From NCBI RefSeq assembly GCF_009912395.1, contig NZ_WNDO01000014.1, positions 1 to 64,000 of the forward strand: a stretch of DNA of 64,000 nucleotides. Reading direction: 5' to 3'. Below, in pieces: positions 1 to 8,092 of this stretch (position 1 is its first letter; every line of letters begins with the position of its first letter). The notes under the pieces were generated by a model. The model was given only the letters and a program-made list of their open reading frames with translations, ran no database searches and had not been told where the DNA came from. The DNA comes from Luteibacter sp. (GTDB lineage: Bacteria; Pseudomonadota; Gammaproteobacteria; Xanthomonadales; Rhodanobacteraceae). Both the position numbers and the translations under genes were made by a program.

Positions 1-353
1 CAAATCCTCATCCACCGCTTCCGAGCGGGGCACGCCAACGGCCGTGCCCCTCATCGACTCGAGCGGTTCGATCTCACAAGGTCCGACTGTCCGATGTTCT
101 CATTCGCCCACGGCGCTACGCGCCGGGTGGCTCGGCGGAGGGAAATGCCATGAGAAAAGCGGACAGGCCGGGCGTTTAGCCGCGTCCGGAGGGGCTCCGG
201 GACGTCCGTGGACCGCGTGGGTCGGGCGGTGGGTGTGAGAATGTCTTAAACTTCGACACAGCCATATCAACTCTCTGTTAGTTGGTTTTGGTTAGCGGGC
301 CATGAGGTGGTGACACACCTCTGGCTCGCGTTTCTTACCGCTTACGAGCGATG

Positions 354-390
354 GTTGTTTGCCGACACGTGACACGAACCAGCAAACAAC
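354..390. repeat. 9-bp inverted repeat with 19-nt loop
   Basis: The arms GTTGTTTGC and GCAAACAAC are perfect complements. There is no following T-run, so a factor-independent terminator is not supported. It may be a protein-binding dyad or part of a structured RNA. Confidence 0.4.
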
Positions 391-424
391 GCGTGCACGG
401 TAACAAATTACGTGCGTGCTTGCC

Positions 425-443
425 TATGGAAGGATTCTCAAAA
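425..443 (-). promoter_or_regulatory. Copy of the GAATCCTTCCATA motif (minus strand)
   Basis: Read on the minus strand this is TTTTGAGAATCCTTCCATA. It matches the motif at 17663-17681 and 24226-24244 at 18 of 19 positions. It points leftwards, where no good gene is visible; only a 29-codon frame starts at about position 265. The shared sequence suggests a promoter element or a dispersed short repeat. Confidence 0.3.
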
Positions 444-453
444 GTTACCTCAC

Positions 454-590
454 CGTCGTTCCTGCGCACGCAGGAACCCAGCGCCTCGGTTTACCAGTAA
501 CACGACGACGCTGCATCGGCTTGTGCGTAGGTGACGTCGTCGCGACAACCCATCGCATCGCGCTGGGTTCCAGCGTTCGCTGGAACGACG
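454..590 (+). repeat. 137-bp bipartite dispersed repeat, copy 1
   Basis: It begins CGTCGTTCC and ends GGAACGACG. Each end forms its own hairpin (TTCCTGCGCACGCAGGAA on the left, GTTCCAGC/GCTGGAAC on the right), and the inner borders CCCAGCGC and GCGCTGGG are also complementary. The same architecture and length recur near 7.4-7.7 kb and 50.4-50.7 kb. This copy's left hairpin loop differs from the other copies, which have TGTGAAAACA. Confidence 0.8.
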
Positions 591-634
591 TGGGGCGATC
601 AGGCGGTGACGATGACCTGGCCCGCTGCGCGGGG

Positions 635-657
635 TCGCGCGCAAGCGCGCTCCTACA
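635..657. repeat. Single REP-type palindrome
   Basis: TCGCGCGCAAGCGCGCTCCTACA is a solitary copy of the GTAGGAGCGCGC family, which elsewhere in the window occurs as inverted pairs. It lies about 13 bp beyond the stop of the yjfC-like gene and could act as a 3' mRNA stabiliser. Confidence 0.75.
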
Positions 658-670
658 AGGGTTTGTTGCG

Positions 671-1771
671 TTAGCGGAAAAGATGCGGCACGAAGCAACT
701 GCCGTTGCGTGTGATGGGGCCGTTATCTTCGCGAATGCCGATGCCTGCCGGTTCGTCACCGACGATCCATGAGCCGACCAGCGTGTGTCGTCCGTCGAAT
801 ACGGGCAGTGGTGCGAGCGACTGGTATACGCGTTGCGGTGCGACGACGGGGCCTTGCTTTGCGTCGAGGATGGCGATGCCTTCGCCTTCCCTGCCCCAGT
901 ACGGTTTCGCGACGACGGGGCCGGGAATGTCTTCGCGGCGCAGGCTTGCGGGTAGCAGGTTGGGATGGTTGGGGAACCATTCCCATAGCAGGGGCAGGAT
1001 GGCCTTGTTCGACAGCAGCATCTTCCACGCCGGTTCGATGAAGCGCGTGCGCGAGGGGCCGATGTGGCCGGCGAAGGCTTCGGCAAGCATCCATTCCCAC
1101 GGGTAGAGCTTGAACAGGCGTTCGATGGGGCGGTCGGCGAGGTCAATGAAGGCGTTGCCGGACCAGCCGATTTCCTCGATGTCGAGTGCCTGTACTTCGT
1201 GGCCGGCTTGCAGGCAGGTGTCGAGCAGGTAGTCGGTGGTGGTGCCGTCTTCGGGGTTGTCGTAGCACGCAGCGAAGTGCACGCGCGGTGGACCGCCGAC
1301 CTGCTTCCAGCGCGCGATCAGTTTTTCGTGGATGGAGTTGAACTGGTCGGCGTCGGGATAGCGGGCTTCGAGCCAGTACCACTGCACGACCGAGGCTTCG
1401 AACAGCGAGGTCGGGGTGTCGGCGTTGTATTCGAGGAGCTTGGGCGGCGAGATGCCGTCCCAGGAAAGATCCATGCGGCCGTAGAGCGATGGCTCGCGAT
1501 CGAACCAACTGCGTTCCGCGAGTCGAGCTGCGGTGTCGTCGAGGCCCAGGTCGGCGTAGCGGTCGTTGCGCACGATGCGGTCTACCGCTTCCAGGCACAG
1601 CGAATGCAACTCGTCGGTAGCGGCTTCCACCGCGTCGATGGCGGCAGCATCGAAGACGTAGCAGGCGTCTTCGCGCCAGTACGGCTGGCCGTCGAGCGTA
1701 TGGAAGCCGAAGCTGATGGCTTCGACCTCTTGCTGCCAGTTGGCGCGGGGGGCGATGGTCTCGCGGCGCAT
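671..1771 (-). CDS. yjfC: Glutathionylspermidine synthase-like ATP-grasp protein (YjfC/YgiC family)
   Basis: The product is 366 aa. It matches the C-terminal-synthetase-like YgiC/YjfC family: an N-terminal HTLDGQPYWRE segment, the body motif LEYNADTPTS, and the ATP-grasp element KPYWGREGEGI near residue 300. Family members resemble the amide-ligase half of glutathionylspermidine synthetase but lack the amidase half; their physiological substrate is not settled. The start used is the ATG at 1771, because it overlaps the stop of the upstream DUF1190 gene (TGATG) and because sequence upstream of it in the same frame is Arg-rich shadow. It is the last gene of a yjfL-yjfM-yjfC-like operon, the same order as in Escherichia coli. 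The family call is secure; the reaction is inferred. Confidence 0.85.
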   Translation of the reverse strand: MRRETIAPRANWQQEVEAISFGFHTLDGQPYWREDACYVFDAAAIDAVEAATDELHSLCLEAVDRIVRNDRYADLGLDDTAARLAERSWFDREPSLYGRMDLSWDGISPPKLLEYNADTPTSLFEASVVQWYWLEARYPDADQFNSIHEKLIARWKQVGGPPRVHFAACYDNPEDGTTTDYLLDTCLQAGHEVQALDIEEIGWSGNAFIDLADRPIERLFKLYPWEWMLAEAFAGHIGPSRTRFIEPAWKMLLSNKAILPLLWEWFPNHPNLLPASLRREDIPGPVVAKPYWGREGEGIAILDAKQGPVVAPQRVYQSLAPLPVFDGRHTLVGSWIVGDEPAGIGIREDNGPITRNGSCFVPHLFR

Positions 1772-2280
1772 CAGCCGCCTCGTGCGGAGACGCGGCCGCT
1801 GCTGCCGAAGCCGCCGCGCGAACCGAAGTCGAAACCGGCGGGACCGTGACCACCGCTCGGTCCGCGGCTGGCGAGCATGCGGCCGGGGCCGGGGTCGCCT
1901 TGCGTGGTGCGGGTGCTCCAGTCGCTGCGGTACCAAGGGCCGTAGTAGTGGTAGTAACCGCCGGAGTAGCCGCTGGTGGTGGGCTGCTCGTACGTGCACT
2001 GCCCTGTGGCGTAGTCGTGCTCGCAATCTTCCTTGGTGTTGTAGCTGTTGCGCTGCACGTCGGTCTCGGGCCACGCCATATAGCCGATCACGCCGATGAT
2101 GCCCACTGCGACGACGGCGGATCGCATGCGTTTGCCCGGCTTCGAGAAGCTGAAAAGCGGCTCTACCGGTGGCGAGAACGAAGGATAGCGGTAGTTAGGC
2201 GGTAGCTTGAACTTCGCGTCGGGGCGCGGATCGCCAGACGTCTTGTTCTTGTTCCACTTGCTGTTGGCACCGTCTTTCAT
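1771..2280 (-). CDS. DUF1190 family protein (YjfM/YgiB-like)
   Basis: The product is 169 aa. After a hydrophilic N-terminus there is a likely membrane anchor around residues 52-70 (AVVAVGIIGVIGYMAW). A Cys pair follows in the CEHDYATGQC segment, then a Gly/Tyr/Ser-rich tail ending in GG repeats. This layout, including the DCEHDYA-type motif and the low-complexity glycine-rich C-terminus, is that of DUF1190 (YgiB/YjfM) proteins, whose function is unknown. It sits between a DUF350 membrane protein (10 bp upstream) and the ATP-grasp gene, with which its stop overlaps. The conserved gene order suggests the three act together on an envelope-associated process. Membrane topology is inferred from hydrophobicity only. 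Confidence 0.75.
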   Translation of the reverse strand: MKDGANSKWNKNKTSGDPRPDAKFKLPPNYRYPSFSPPVEPLFSFSKPGKRMRSAVVAVGIIGVIGYMAWPETDVQRNSYNTKEDCEHDYATGQCTYEQPTTSGYSGGYYHYYGPWYRSDWSTRTTQGDPGPGRMLASRGPSGGHGPAGFDFGSRGGFGSSGRVSARGG

Positions 2281-2290
2281 GGCGGCGCCC

Positions 2291-2695
2291 TCAGTACGTC
2301 ATCGCGGCGGCGTTGATCGTGCCGACGCAGGCGGCGACCACGGCGACGAAGAGCGCGACGGAGCGCACATCGGCTTCGATGCGACCGCGCAGGTCGTGGA
2401 TCATGAGGCGCAGCACGAGGTGGGTCAGCAGTTGCACCACCCAGGCGACGAGGCCCCAGATGGCAAGGTCTGTGAGGCTGACGCTGTGCGCAATGGCGCT
2501 GGCCAGGGGTTGCACGAAACCGATGGCCGCGCCGCCGAGGCTGATGGCGGCGGAGAGGTTGCCCTCGCGGATCAGCGCCATTTCGCGCTGCGGCGTGATC
2601 CAGATATAGGTCACCACGAAGGCGACGAAATACAGGATGCCCAGGCCCAGGTACGCCACGAAGGCGGGCAAGGTGAACAGGTCCGACACGATCAC
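2291..2695 (-). CDS. DUF350 family membrane protein (YjfL-like)
   Basis: The product is 134 aa with four predicted transmembrane stretches: FVAYLGLGILYFVAFVVTYI, the ISLGGAAIGFVQPLA region, an IWGLVAWVVQLLTHLVL stretch, and the C-terminal VALFVAVVAACVGTINAA. The paired repeat layout fits DUF350 (E. coli YjfL), a small inner-membrane family of unknown function. The start is GTG at 2695, with AGGA a few bases upstream. It is the first gene of the yjfL-yjfM-yjfC-like operon. About 60 bp separate it from the neighbouring S9A peptidase gene on the same strand, so read-through from that gene is possible. Confidence 0.8.
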   Translation of the reverse strand: MIVSDLFTLPAFVAYLGLGILYFVAFVVTYIWITPQREMALIREGNLSAAISLGGAAIGFVQPLASAIAHSVSLTDLAIWGLVAWVVQLLTHLVLRLMIHDLRGRIEADVRSVALFVAVVAACVGTINAAAMTY

Positions 2696-2758
2696 TTCCT
2701 TGGACGACGCGGCTCCCCTGCCGCGTCGCCAAGGATAGGTGAATTCGCCTTCCGCGCG

Positions 2759-4861
2759 TTACTCGCCCAGGCCGAGTTCGGTGGCGAAGAACGTCATCGA
2801 CAGGGCGGCGTTGCCGACGCGCTGGCTGAAGGGGGCGCCGATGCCGTGGCCGGCGTTCATGCGGGTGAGCAGCAGCACGGGCTGGCCGGAGGTGGTGGCG
2901 TCCTGCAGCGAGGCGGCGAATTTGCGCGACTGCCACGGTGCGACGCGCGGGTCGTTGGCGCCGGTGGTGAGCAGCACGGCTGGGTACGGGGTGCCCTTCT
3001 TCACGTTGTGCAGCGGCGAGTAGGCGAGCGTGGCCTTGGCCTGCGCGGTGTCTTTTACCGTGCCGTACTCGCTGACGTTGTACGGGCCGTTGGCGAAGGC
3101 GGTTTCATGGCGCGGTACGTCGTAGATGCCGACCATGCCGACCACCGCGCGGTACTGCTCCGGATGCTGCACGAGCGAGGCGCCCATCAGCAGGCCGCCA
3201 TTGCTGCCGCCGAGGATGCCCAGGTGCTTGGTGTCGGTCCACTTGGTGTCGATCAGCGCCTGCGAGGCGGCGTAGAAGTCGTCGAACACGTTCTGTTTGT
3301 GCAGCTTCTGGCCTTGTTCGTGCCAGGCTTCGCCGAATTCGTTGCCGCCGCGGATGTTGGTGTAGGCCAGCACGCCGCCGCGTTCGAGCCAGGCGAGGTT
3401 GGCGCCGACGAAGCCCGGGGTGACGGGGATGCCGAAGCCGCCGTAGCTGTAGAGGATGGTCGGGCGCTTACCGTTGGGCGTGATGCCGTCCATCGAGATG
3501 ACCGTCACCGGCACCTTGCTGCCGTCCTTCGAGGTGCCGTCCACGCGGGTGACGCGCACCTTCGAATAGTCGGCGGCGGGCTTCACTTCGAAGATGGTCT
3601 TGAGCGTGCCGGTCTTGCCGTCGTATTCGGCCCAATGCGTCGGCGTGGTCCAGCCGGCGTAGGTGATCAGCGCCTTGTCCTGGCCCTTCTCCGACGCCAC
3701 GCCGCCGATGGTGACGCCCGTGGCCGGTAGCGGCACGCGGCGAACCAGCGTGGCCTTGGCGTCGTACTGGTCGGCCCACCAGTCGGGACCGGCGCTGCGC
3801 ACCACGAGGAAACCATCGCCTAGCGGCTTGACCTTCTGGATGGCGCCGTCGCCCTGGGCGAGCACGTCGGTGGTCTTGCCGTCGGCGCCGATGGCGACGA
3901 TGCGGCCGCGCGGCGCGTTGGCGAAGGTGACCACGAAGAGGCGGTCGCCCACCCAGCTGGCCGAGCGCACGTCGGCGTCGCGGCCCATCACCTTGCGGAA
4001 CGCGCCCTTGCCTTCGCGCAGGTAGACCTCGGCCGGGCCTCCGTCGCCTTCGTTGGCGAGCAGCGCGGTGGACTTGCCGCCGCGGCCTTCGTCGAGGATG
4101 TATTCGGCGATGGGCGAGTAGCCCTTGCCGAACACGGTGGTGTCCTTCGCCGCCGGCGTGCCGATGACGTGATGGGCCAGGTAGGCGTCGAAGCCGGTCA
4201 GCGGTTTGTCCTTGGTGGGTGCGTCGAAGTGGGCGTAGGTGACGCCTTTTTCGTCGGCATCCCATGCGAGCGCCTGGGGCGCGGTGCCGCCACCGGCCCA
4301 GGGCAGTTCGTCCGCCAGGGCCTTGCCGGTGGTGGTGTCGAGGATGTGGATGGTGGTCAGTTCGCTACCGCCCTCGGCGGTGCCATAGGCGAGGTAGCGG
4401 CCGCTCGGCGAGGGCCAGTATTCGGTGATGGCGGTGTTGCCGTCGCCCTTGTTGAGGTCGACCAGGGTGCGCGTGGCGCCGTCGGGCCAGGCCTTGGCGA
4501 CCAGCACGGGCTGCGGCTGCGGCGGCGTGTTCTCGAAGTAGAACAGCGTGCCGCCGGCCAGCGTGGGCGACGAGCGGGTGGTGGAGGTAATGGCCAGCTC
4601 GCGGATGCGCGCGCTCAGCTCCTTGCCCATCGGCATGGCGCCGATGGTGGACTCGGTATAGGTGTTCTGGGCCTCGATCCACTGCTTCACGTCGGCCGCC
4701 TCGGGGTTTTCGAGCCAGCGGTAGGGATCGTTCACCGGCTGCCCGGCCAGCGTCTCGGAGACCATCCGCTTGGGCGTCGGCGGCGGCGCCGTGGTGGCCG
4801 CGTGGGCGCTGAAGGCGACGAGCAGGCTCGCGGCGAGAAGACGGGGCAGGATGACGCGCAT
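2759..4861 (-). CDS. Secreted prolyl oligopeptidase (S9A family)
   Basis: This 700-aa serine peptidase would cleave short peptides after proline. A signal peptide is visible at residues 1-21 (LLAASLLVAFSAHA), so it should act in the periplasm or outside. The N-terminal DPYRWLENP motif is typical of S9A enzymes, a beta-propeller region follows, and the C-terminal third is an alpha/beta hydrolase. The nucleophile lies in GGSNGG (Ser about 553), the Asp in GANDPRV and the His in AGHG near the C-terminus. Length and motif order match full-length prolyl endopeptidases. It is transcribed divergently from a second S9 peptidase gene, with 134 bp between the starts, suggesting shared control of extracellular peptide use. 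Confidence 0.92.
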   Translation of the reverse strand: MRVILPRLLAASLLVAFSAHAATTAPPPTPKRMVSETLAGQPVNDPYRWLENPEAADVKQWIEAQNTYTESTIGAMPMGKELSARIRELAITSTTRSSPTLAGGTLFYFENTPPQPQPVLVAKAWPDGATRTLVDLNKGDGNTAITEYWPSPSGRYLAYGTAEGGSELTTIHILDTTTGKALADELPWAGGGTAPQALAWDADEKGVTYAHFDAPTKDKPLTGFDAYLAHHVIGTPAAKDTTVFGKGYSPIAEYILDEGRGGKSTALLANEGDGGPAEVYLREGKGAFRKVMGRDADVRSASWVGDRLFVVTFANAPRGRIVAIGADGKTTDVLAQGDGAIQKVKPLGDGFLVVRSAGPDWWADQYDAKATLVRRVPLPATGVTIGGVASEKGQDKALITYAGWTTPTHWAEYDGKTGTLKTIFEVKPAADYSKVRVTRVDGTSKDGSKVPVTVISMDGITPNGKRPTILYSYGGFGIPVTPGFVGANLAWLERGGVLAYTNIRGGNEFGEAWHEQGQKLHKQNVFDDFYAASQALIDTKWTDTKHLGILGGSNGGLLMGASLVQHPEQYRAVVGMVGIYDVPRHETAFANGPYNVSEYGTVKDTAQAKATLAYSPLHNVKKGTPYPAVLLTTGANDPRVAPWQSRKFAASLQDATTSGQPVLLLTRMNAGHGIGAPFSQRVGNAALSMTFFATELGLGE

Positions 4862-4995
4862 GGAGAACCCTCTGGACGTGCAGGAAGGCCCGAGCGTAAC
4901 AAAGTAACGGCGTCGGCAACCCTGCCGACAGTCATTCCCCGCGCCGGGCCCGGGCCGGTATCCTCGACGGCTTTGTGGTTACCGGATATCTCCCG

Positions 4996-7404
4996 ATGCG
5001 CGTACTCGCCGCAGCCCTGCTCACTGCCCTCGCCGCCGCGCCCGCCCTGGCGGCCAACACCGCGCCGCTGGACATGGAAACGATCATGGCCAATCCGGAC
5101 TGGATCGGCCCGGCCGTGGAACTGCCCTACTGGAGCGTGGATGGCCGACAGGTCTATTACGCGCTCAAGCGCGACGGCAGCCCGGTGCGTGACGTCTATC
5201 GCGTCGCCGCCTCGGGTGGCGCACCCGAGCGTCTGGACCCGACGGCCGTCGCCAGCGCCGACGGCAACCACACGGTGTACGACCGCGCGCACCGCCATGC
5301 GGCCTTCGTCCGCCACGGCGACATCTTCGTGCGCGACCTCTCCAACGGCAGCACCACCCAGGTCACCCGCACCGCCGCGAAGGAGACCTCGCCGCACTTC
5401 TCGCTCGACGGTCGCCTGCTCACCTTCCGCAGCGGCAACGACTGGTTCGCCTGGCCGATGGCTGGTGGCCCGAGCGCGCCGGCCGCCGTGCTCAAGGAGG
5501 GCGCCGATCCGAAGGAGCGCAAGAGCGACGCGCTGAAGGACGACCAGCAGGCGCTGTTCAAGACGCTGCGCCAGCTACGCGCGGACGAGGACGCGATGCG
5601 CGCCGACGCCGATGCGCTGGCGGCCGCCGATGCCGGTCGTGCGCCTGAGCCGTTCTACCTGGGCAAGGACGTGTCCATCACCGACACCTCGCTCTCGCCG
5701 GACGGCCGCTGGATGATCGTGGTCACCCAGGCCAAGGACGCCGACCAGGGCAAGGTCGCCGACCTTACCCGCTACGTCACCGATTCCGGCTACGCGGAAG
5801 CCGAGGCCACGCGCCCGTACGTGGGCCGCAACGATCCGGCACCGCAGTCGCTGCGCCTGCTCGACCTGCGAAAGCATGTCAGCTTCGACCTCGACACCGC
5901 CGCCCTGCCCGGTATCTCGGACGATCCGCTCGCGGACATCCGCGCGAAGACGATCGCCACGCTGCGCAAGGAAGGCAAGGCCGATCGCGCCGACGCCCTC
6001 GCCGCACCGAAGAAGCGCCCGGTGATCGTCAACGGCGAATACAGCCAGGGCATCGTGTGGAGCGACGACGGCGCCCAGGTGGCCGTGCAGTTGCGCGCCA
6101 TCGACAACAAGGACCGCTGGATCGCCACGGTCGACTTCGACCGCCACGCGCTGGTCACCCAGCATCGCCTCACCGACAAGGCCTGGATCAACTGGGACTA
6201 CAACGACTTTGGCTGGCTCCGTGACGGTCGCACGCTGTGGTATCTGAGCGAGGAAAGCGGCTGGTCGCAGCTTTATGTCCGTCCGCTGGGCGGCAAGGCG
6301 AAGGCGCTGACCTCGGGTCATTTTGAGGTCGACCATCCGGAACTCTCGGCCGACGGCAACACGTTCTACCTGCGCTCCAACAAGGTCGCGCCGTACAGCT
6401 ACGACATCTACAAGGTGCCCGCCGCTGGCGGCGAGCTGTTGCGCATCACCCGCTACGAAGGCCTCGACGACTTCTCGCTGTCGCCGGACGGCCGCTCGTT
6501 GGCCGTGCTGCATTCGTCGGCCTATGTGCCCTCGCAGCTGGCCGTGATCGGCGTGGATGGCGGTAACGCCCACGACCTCACCGATACCCGCAAGCCGGAG
6601 TACAAGGCGCGCGAGTGGATCGCGCCGAAGGTGGTGGAGATGCCGTCCAGCCATGGCGCGGGCACCATCTACGCGAAGTTCTACAGCGCGGGCGCGGCCC
6701 CGGCAGGCGGTCGCCCGGCGGTGATCTTCGTGCATGGCGCGGGTTACTTGCAGAACGTGCACCTGTCCTACCCGGCGTATTTCCGTGAGCAGATGTTCCA
6801 CAACATGCTGGTGCAGCGTGGCTATGTGGTGCTGGACGTGGATTACCGCGCCTCGAAGGGCTATGGCCGTGACTGGCGCACGGCGATCTACCGCCAGATG
6901 GGCCACCCGGAGCTGGAGGACCTGCTCGACGGCAAGGCGTGGCTGGTGAAGAACCAGGGCGTGGATCCGAAGCGCGTGGGCGTGTACGGCGGCAGCTACG
7001 GCGGCTTCATGACCCTGATGTCCCTGCTGCGCGCACCCGGCGAGTTCGCGGCTGGCGCGGCCCTGCGCCCGGTCACGGACTGGACCAGCTACAACCACGA
7101 GTACACCTCGAACATCTTGAACGATCCCCAGCTCGATCCGGAGGCCTACGCCACCAGCTCGCCGATTCACTACGCCGAGAACCTCGCCGACCCGCTGCTG
7201 ATGGAACACGGCCTGATCGACGACAACGTGCTGGCCAGCGATACCGTGCGCCTGTACCAGCGCTTCATCGAGCTGCACAAGAAGAACTTCTGGATGTCGC
7301 TGTATCCGCTGGAGCGCCACGGCTTCGTGCACCCGGACTCCTGGTACGACGAATACCGCCGCATCGATGAGCTGTTCCGCGAGCGGTTGGAAGGGTCCCG
7401 CTAA
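4996..7404 (+). CDS. S9 family peptidase, dipeptidyl-peptidase IV type
   Basis: The product is 802 aa from the ATG at 4996. A GTG seven codons earlier is in frame, but the ATG places a clean signal peptide at the N-terminus (LAAALLTALAAAPALA). A long WD/propeller-like DPP IV N-terminal domain with repeated SPDG motifs is followed by the alpha/beta hydrolase domain from about residue 560. Catalytic residues are visible: Ser667 in YGGSYGG, Asp742 in HGLIDDNV and His775 in ERHGF. The enzyme is expected to be periplasmic or cell-surface and to release dipeptides or acylated residues from peptides; exact specificity cannot be read. It is divergent from the prolyl oligopeptidase gene. The downstream region holds only repeats, so it is probably monocistronic. 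Confidence 0.9.
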   Translation: MRVLAAALLTALAAAPALAANTAPLDMETIMANPDWIGPAVELPYWSVDGRQVYYALKRDGSPVRDVYRVAASGGAPERLDPTAVASADGNHTVYDRAHRHAAFVRHGDIFVRDLSNGSTTQVTRTAAKETSPHFSLDGRLLTFRSGNDWFAWPMAGGPSAPAAVLKEGADPKERKSDALKDDQQALFKTLRQLRADEDAMRADADALAAADAGRAPEPFYLGKDVSITDTSLSPDGRWMIVVTQAKDADQGKVADLTRYVTDSGYAEAEATRPYVGRNDPAPQSLRLLDLRKHVSFDLDTAALPGISDDPLADIRAKTIATLRKEGKADRADALAAPKKRPVIVNGEYSQGIVWSDDGAQVAVQLRAIDNKDRWIATVDFDRHALVTQHRLTDKAWINWDYNDFGWLRDGRTLWYLSEESGWSQLYVRPLGGKAKALTSGHFEVDHPELSADGNTFYLRSNKVAPYSYDIYKVPAAGGELLRITRYEGLDDFSLSPDGRSLAVLHSSAYVPSQLAVIGVDGGNAHDLTDTRKPEYKAREWIAPKVVEMPSSHGAGTIYAKFYSAGAAPAGGRPAVIFVHGAGYLQNVHLSYPAYFREQMFHNMLVQRGYVVLDVDYRASKGYGRDWRTAIYRQMGHPELEDLLDGKAWLVKNQGVDPKRVGVYGGSYGGFMTLMSLLRAPGEFAAGAALRPVTDWTSYNHEYTSNILNDPQLDPEAYATSSPIHYAENLADPLLMEHGLIDDNVLASDTVRLYQRFIELHKKNFWMSLYPLERHGFVHPDSWYDEYRRIDELFRERLEGSR

Positions 7405-7409
7405 CCGCT

Positions 7410-7546
7410 CGTCGTTCCTGTGAAAACAGGAGCCCAGCGCCCCGGTTCGCCAGCATAGCGAGGGCGTCGCATCGGCTTTTGCGTAGGGGGTCTCGACGCG
7501 ATAACCGATCGCCTTGCGCTGGGTTCCAGCGTTCGCTGGAACGACG
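7410..7546 (-). repeat. 137-bp bipartite dispersed repeat, copy 2
   Basis: It starts CGTCGTTCCTGTGAAAACAGG and ends GCTGGAACGACG, with two end hairpins as in copy 1. It lies 6 bp after the stop of the S9 peptidase gene and is followed 12 bp later by a further copy in the same orientation. Confidence 0.85.
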
Positions 7547-7558
7547 GACTACCAGCCT

Positions 7559-7695
7559 CGTCGTTCCTGTGAAAACAGGAACCCAGCGCCTCGGTTGGCC
7601 AGCACGGCGGGGGCGCCGCATCGACTTGTGCGTAGGAGGCCGCGAGGCGATAACCGGCTGCCCCGCGCTGGGTTCCAGCGTGCGCTGGAACGACG
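7559..7695 (-). repeat. 137-bp bipartite dispersed repeat, copy 3
   Basis: It has the same length and ends as copy 2 and lies head-to-tail with it. The central segment differs at several positions, so the copies have diverged while the two hairpins are kept; this suggests constraint on structure. Confidence 0.85.
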
Positions 7696-7706
7696 GATCG
7701 CGAGCT

Positions 7707-7775
7707 CGTCGTTCCTGTGAAAACAGGAACCCAGCGCCCCGGTTCGCCAGCATGGCGAGGGCGCCGCATCGGCTT
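7707..7775 (-). repeat. Truncated copy of the 137-bp repeat
   Basis: Only the left half is present, from CGTCGTTCC through the segment matching GGCGCCGCATCGGCTTT. Sequence then changes to the AT-richer stretch upstream of the kdp operon. The right-hand hairpin is missing. Confidence 0.75.
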
Positions 7776-7896
7776 TCCCGATATCAGGGCCATATAAAAA
7801 TTTACGCAAACGTTACGCCCCCTCCCCGCCTCGATACACCGTAAATATCCGCGAAAACGAACAATGCGCACCGTCCCCTCATGACGGATCGCTCCC

Positions 7897-7986
7897 GTGG
7901 AATTCCTGTACGTACTACTGGCCGTCGTGCTCACCGCCATGACGATCGGCTTCCTGATGATCTGCGACCGCCTGGGTCGTCGCTGA
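7897..7986 (+). CDS. 29-aa membrane peptide upstream of kdpF
   Basis: The frame begins with GTG and encodes 29 residues, MEFLYVLLAVVLTAMTIGF then LMICDRLGRR. It is a single hydrophobic helix with a charged CDRLGRR end. It lies 13 bp before kdpF and reads in the same direction. Short one-helix peptides of this form (a hydrophobic start and a C[DE]RL end) are seen upstream of kdpF in some bacteria; I know of no assigned role. It may be an additional small Kdp-associated subunit or a leader peptide. Support is the coding layout and position only. Confidence 0.5.
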   Translation: MEFLYVLLAVVLTAMTIGFLMICDRLGRR

Positions 7987-7999
7987 GGAAGCCGCCGCC

Positions 8000-8092
8000 A
8001 TGTCTCTCGTGTACATCCTCGCCACCGCCATCGCGGTGGCGCTTGCCGGCTACCTCTGCGTCGCCCTGCTGAAGCCGGAGTGGTTCGAATGA
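8000..8092 (+). CDS. kdpF: K+-transporting ATPase small subunit KdpF
   Basis: A 30-aa single-span peptide: MSLVYILATAIAVALAGYL followed by CVALLKPEWFE. The C-terminal LxxPExF signature is characteristic of KdpF, which stabilises the KdpABC complex in the inner membrane. Its stop overlaps the kdpA start (ATGA at 8089-8092). The start ATG is preceded by GAGGAAG, a good ribosome binding site. Confidence 0.88.
   Translation: MSLVYILATAIAVALAGYLCVALLKPEWFE

Larger units (their letters stand above)
1..670. other. Left-edge region without a convincing gene
   Basis: No open frame here has a plausible domain or start. A 64-codon frame at 44-238 has low-complexity, Arg/Gly/Trp-rich content unlike the codon-biased proteins nearby. 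The stretch holds a 9-bp perfect inverted repeat, GTTGTTTGC (354-362) and GCAAACAAC (382-390), with a 19-nt loop. It also holds one copy of the ATCCTTCC motif on the minus strand (425-443), a 137-bp dispersed repeat (454-590) and a single REP-type palindrome (635-657). It could contain a small RNA or the remains of a mobile element, but nothing decides this. Confidence 0.5.

Noticed and set aside
44..238. 64-codon frame at the left edge
   Set aside because: Composition is unlike neighbouring proteins and no ribosome binding site or domain is visible.
5575..7332. 585-codon minus-strand frame opposite the DPP IV-type gene
   Set aside because: Low-complexity shadow of a well-supported plus-strand peptidase with intact catalytic residues.
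7410..7775. CRISPR array
   Set aside because: Repeats are 137 bp with 12-bp gaps and internal hairpins; there are no short repeats with unique spacers and no cas genes.
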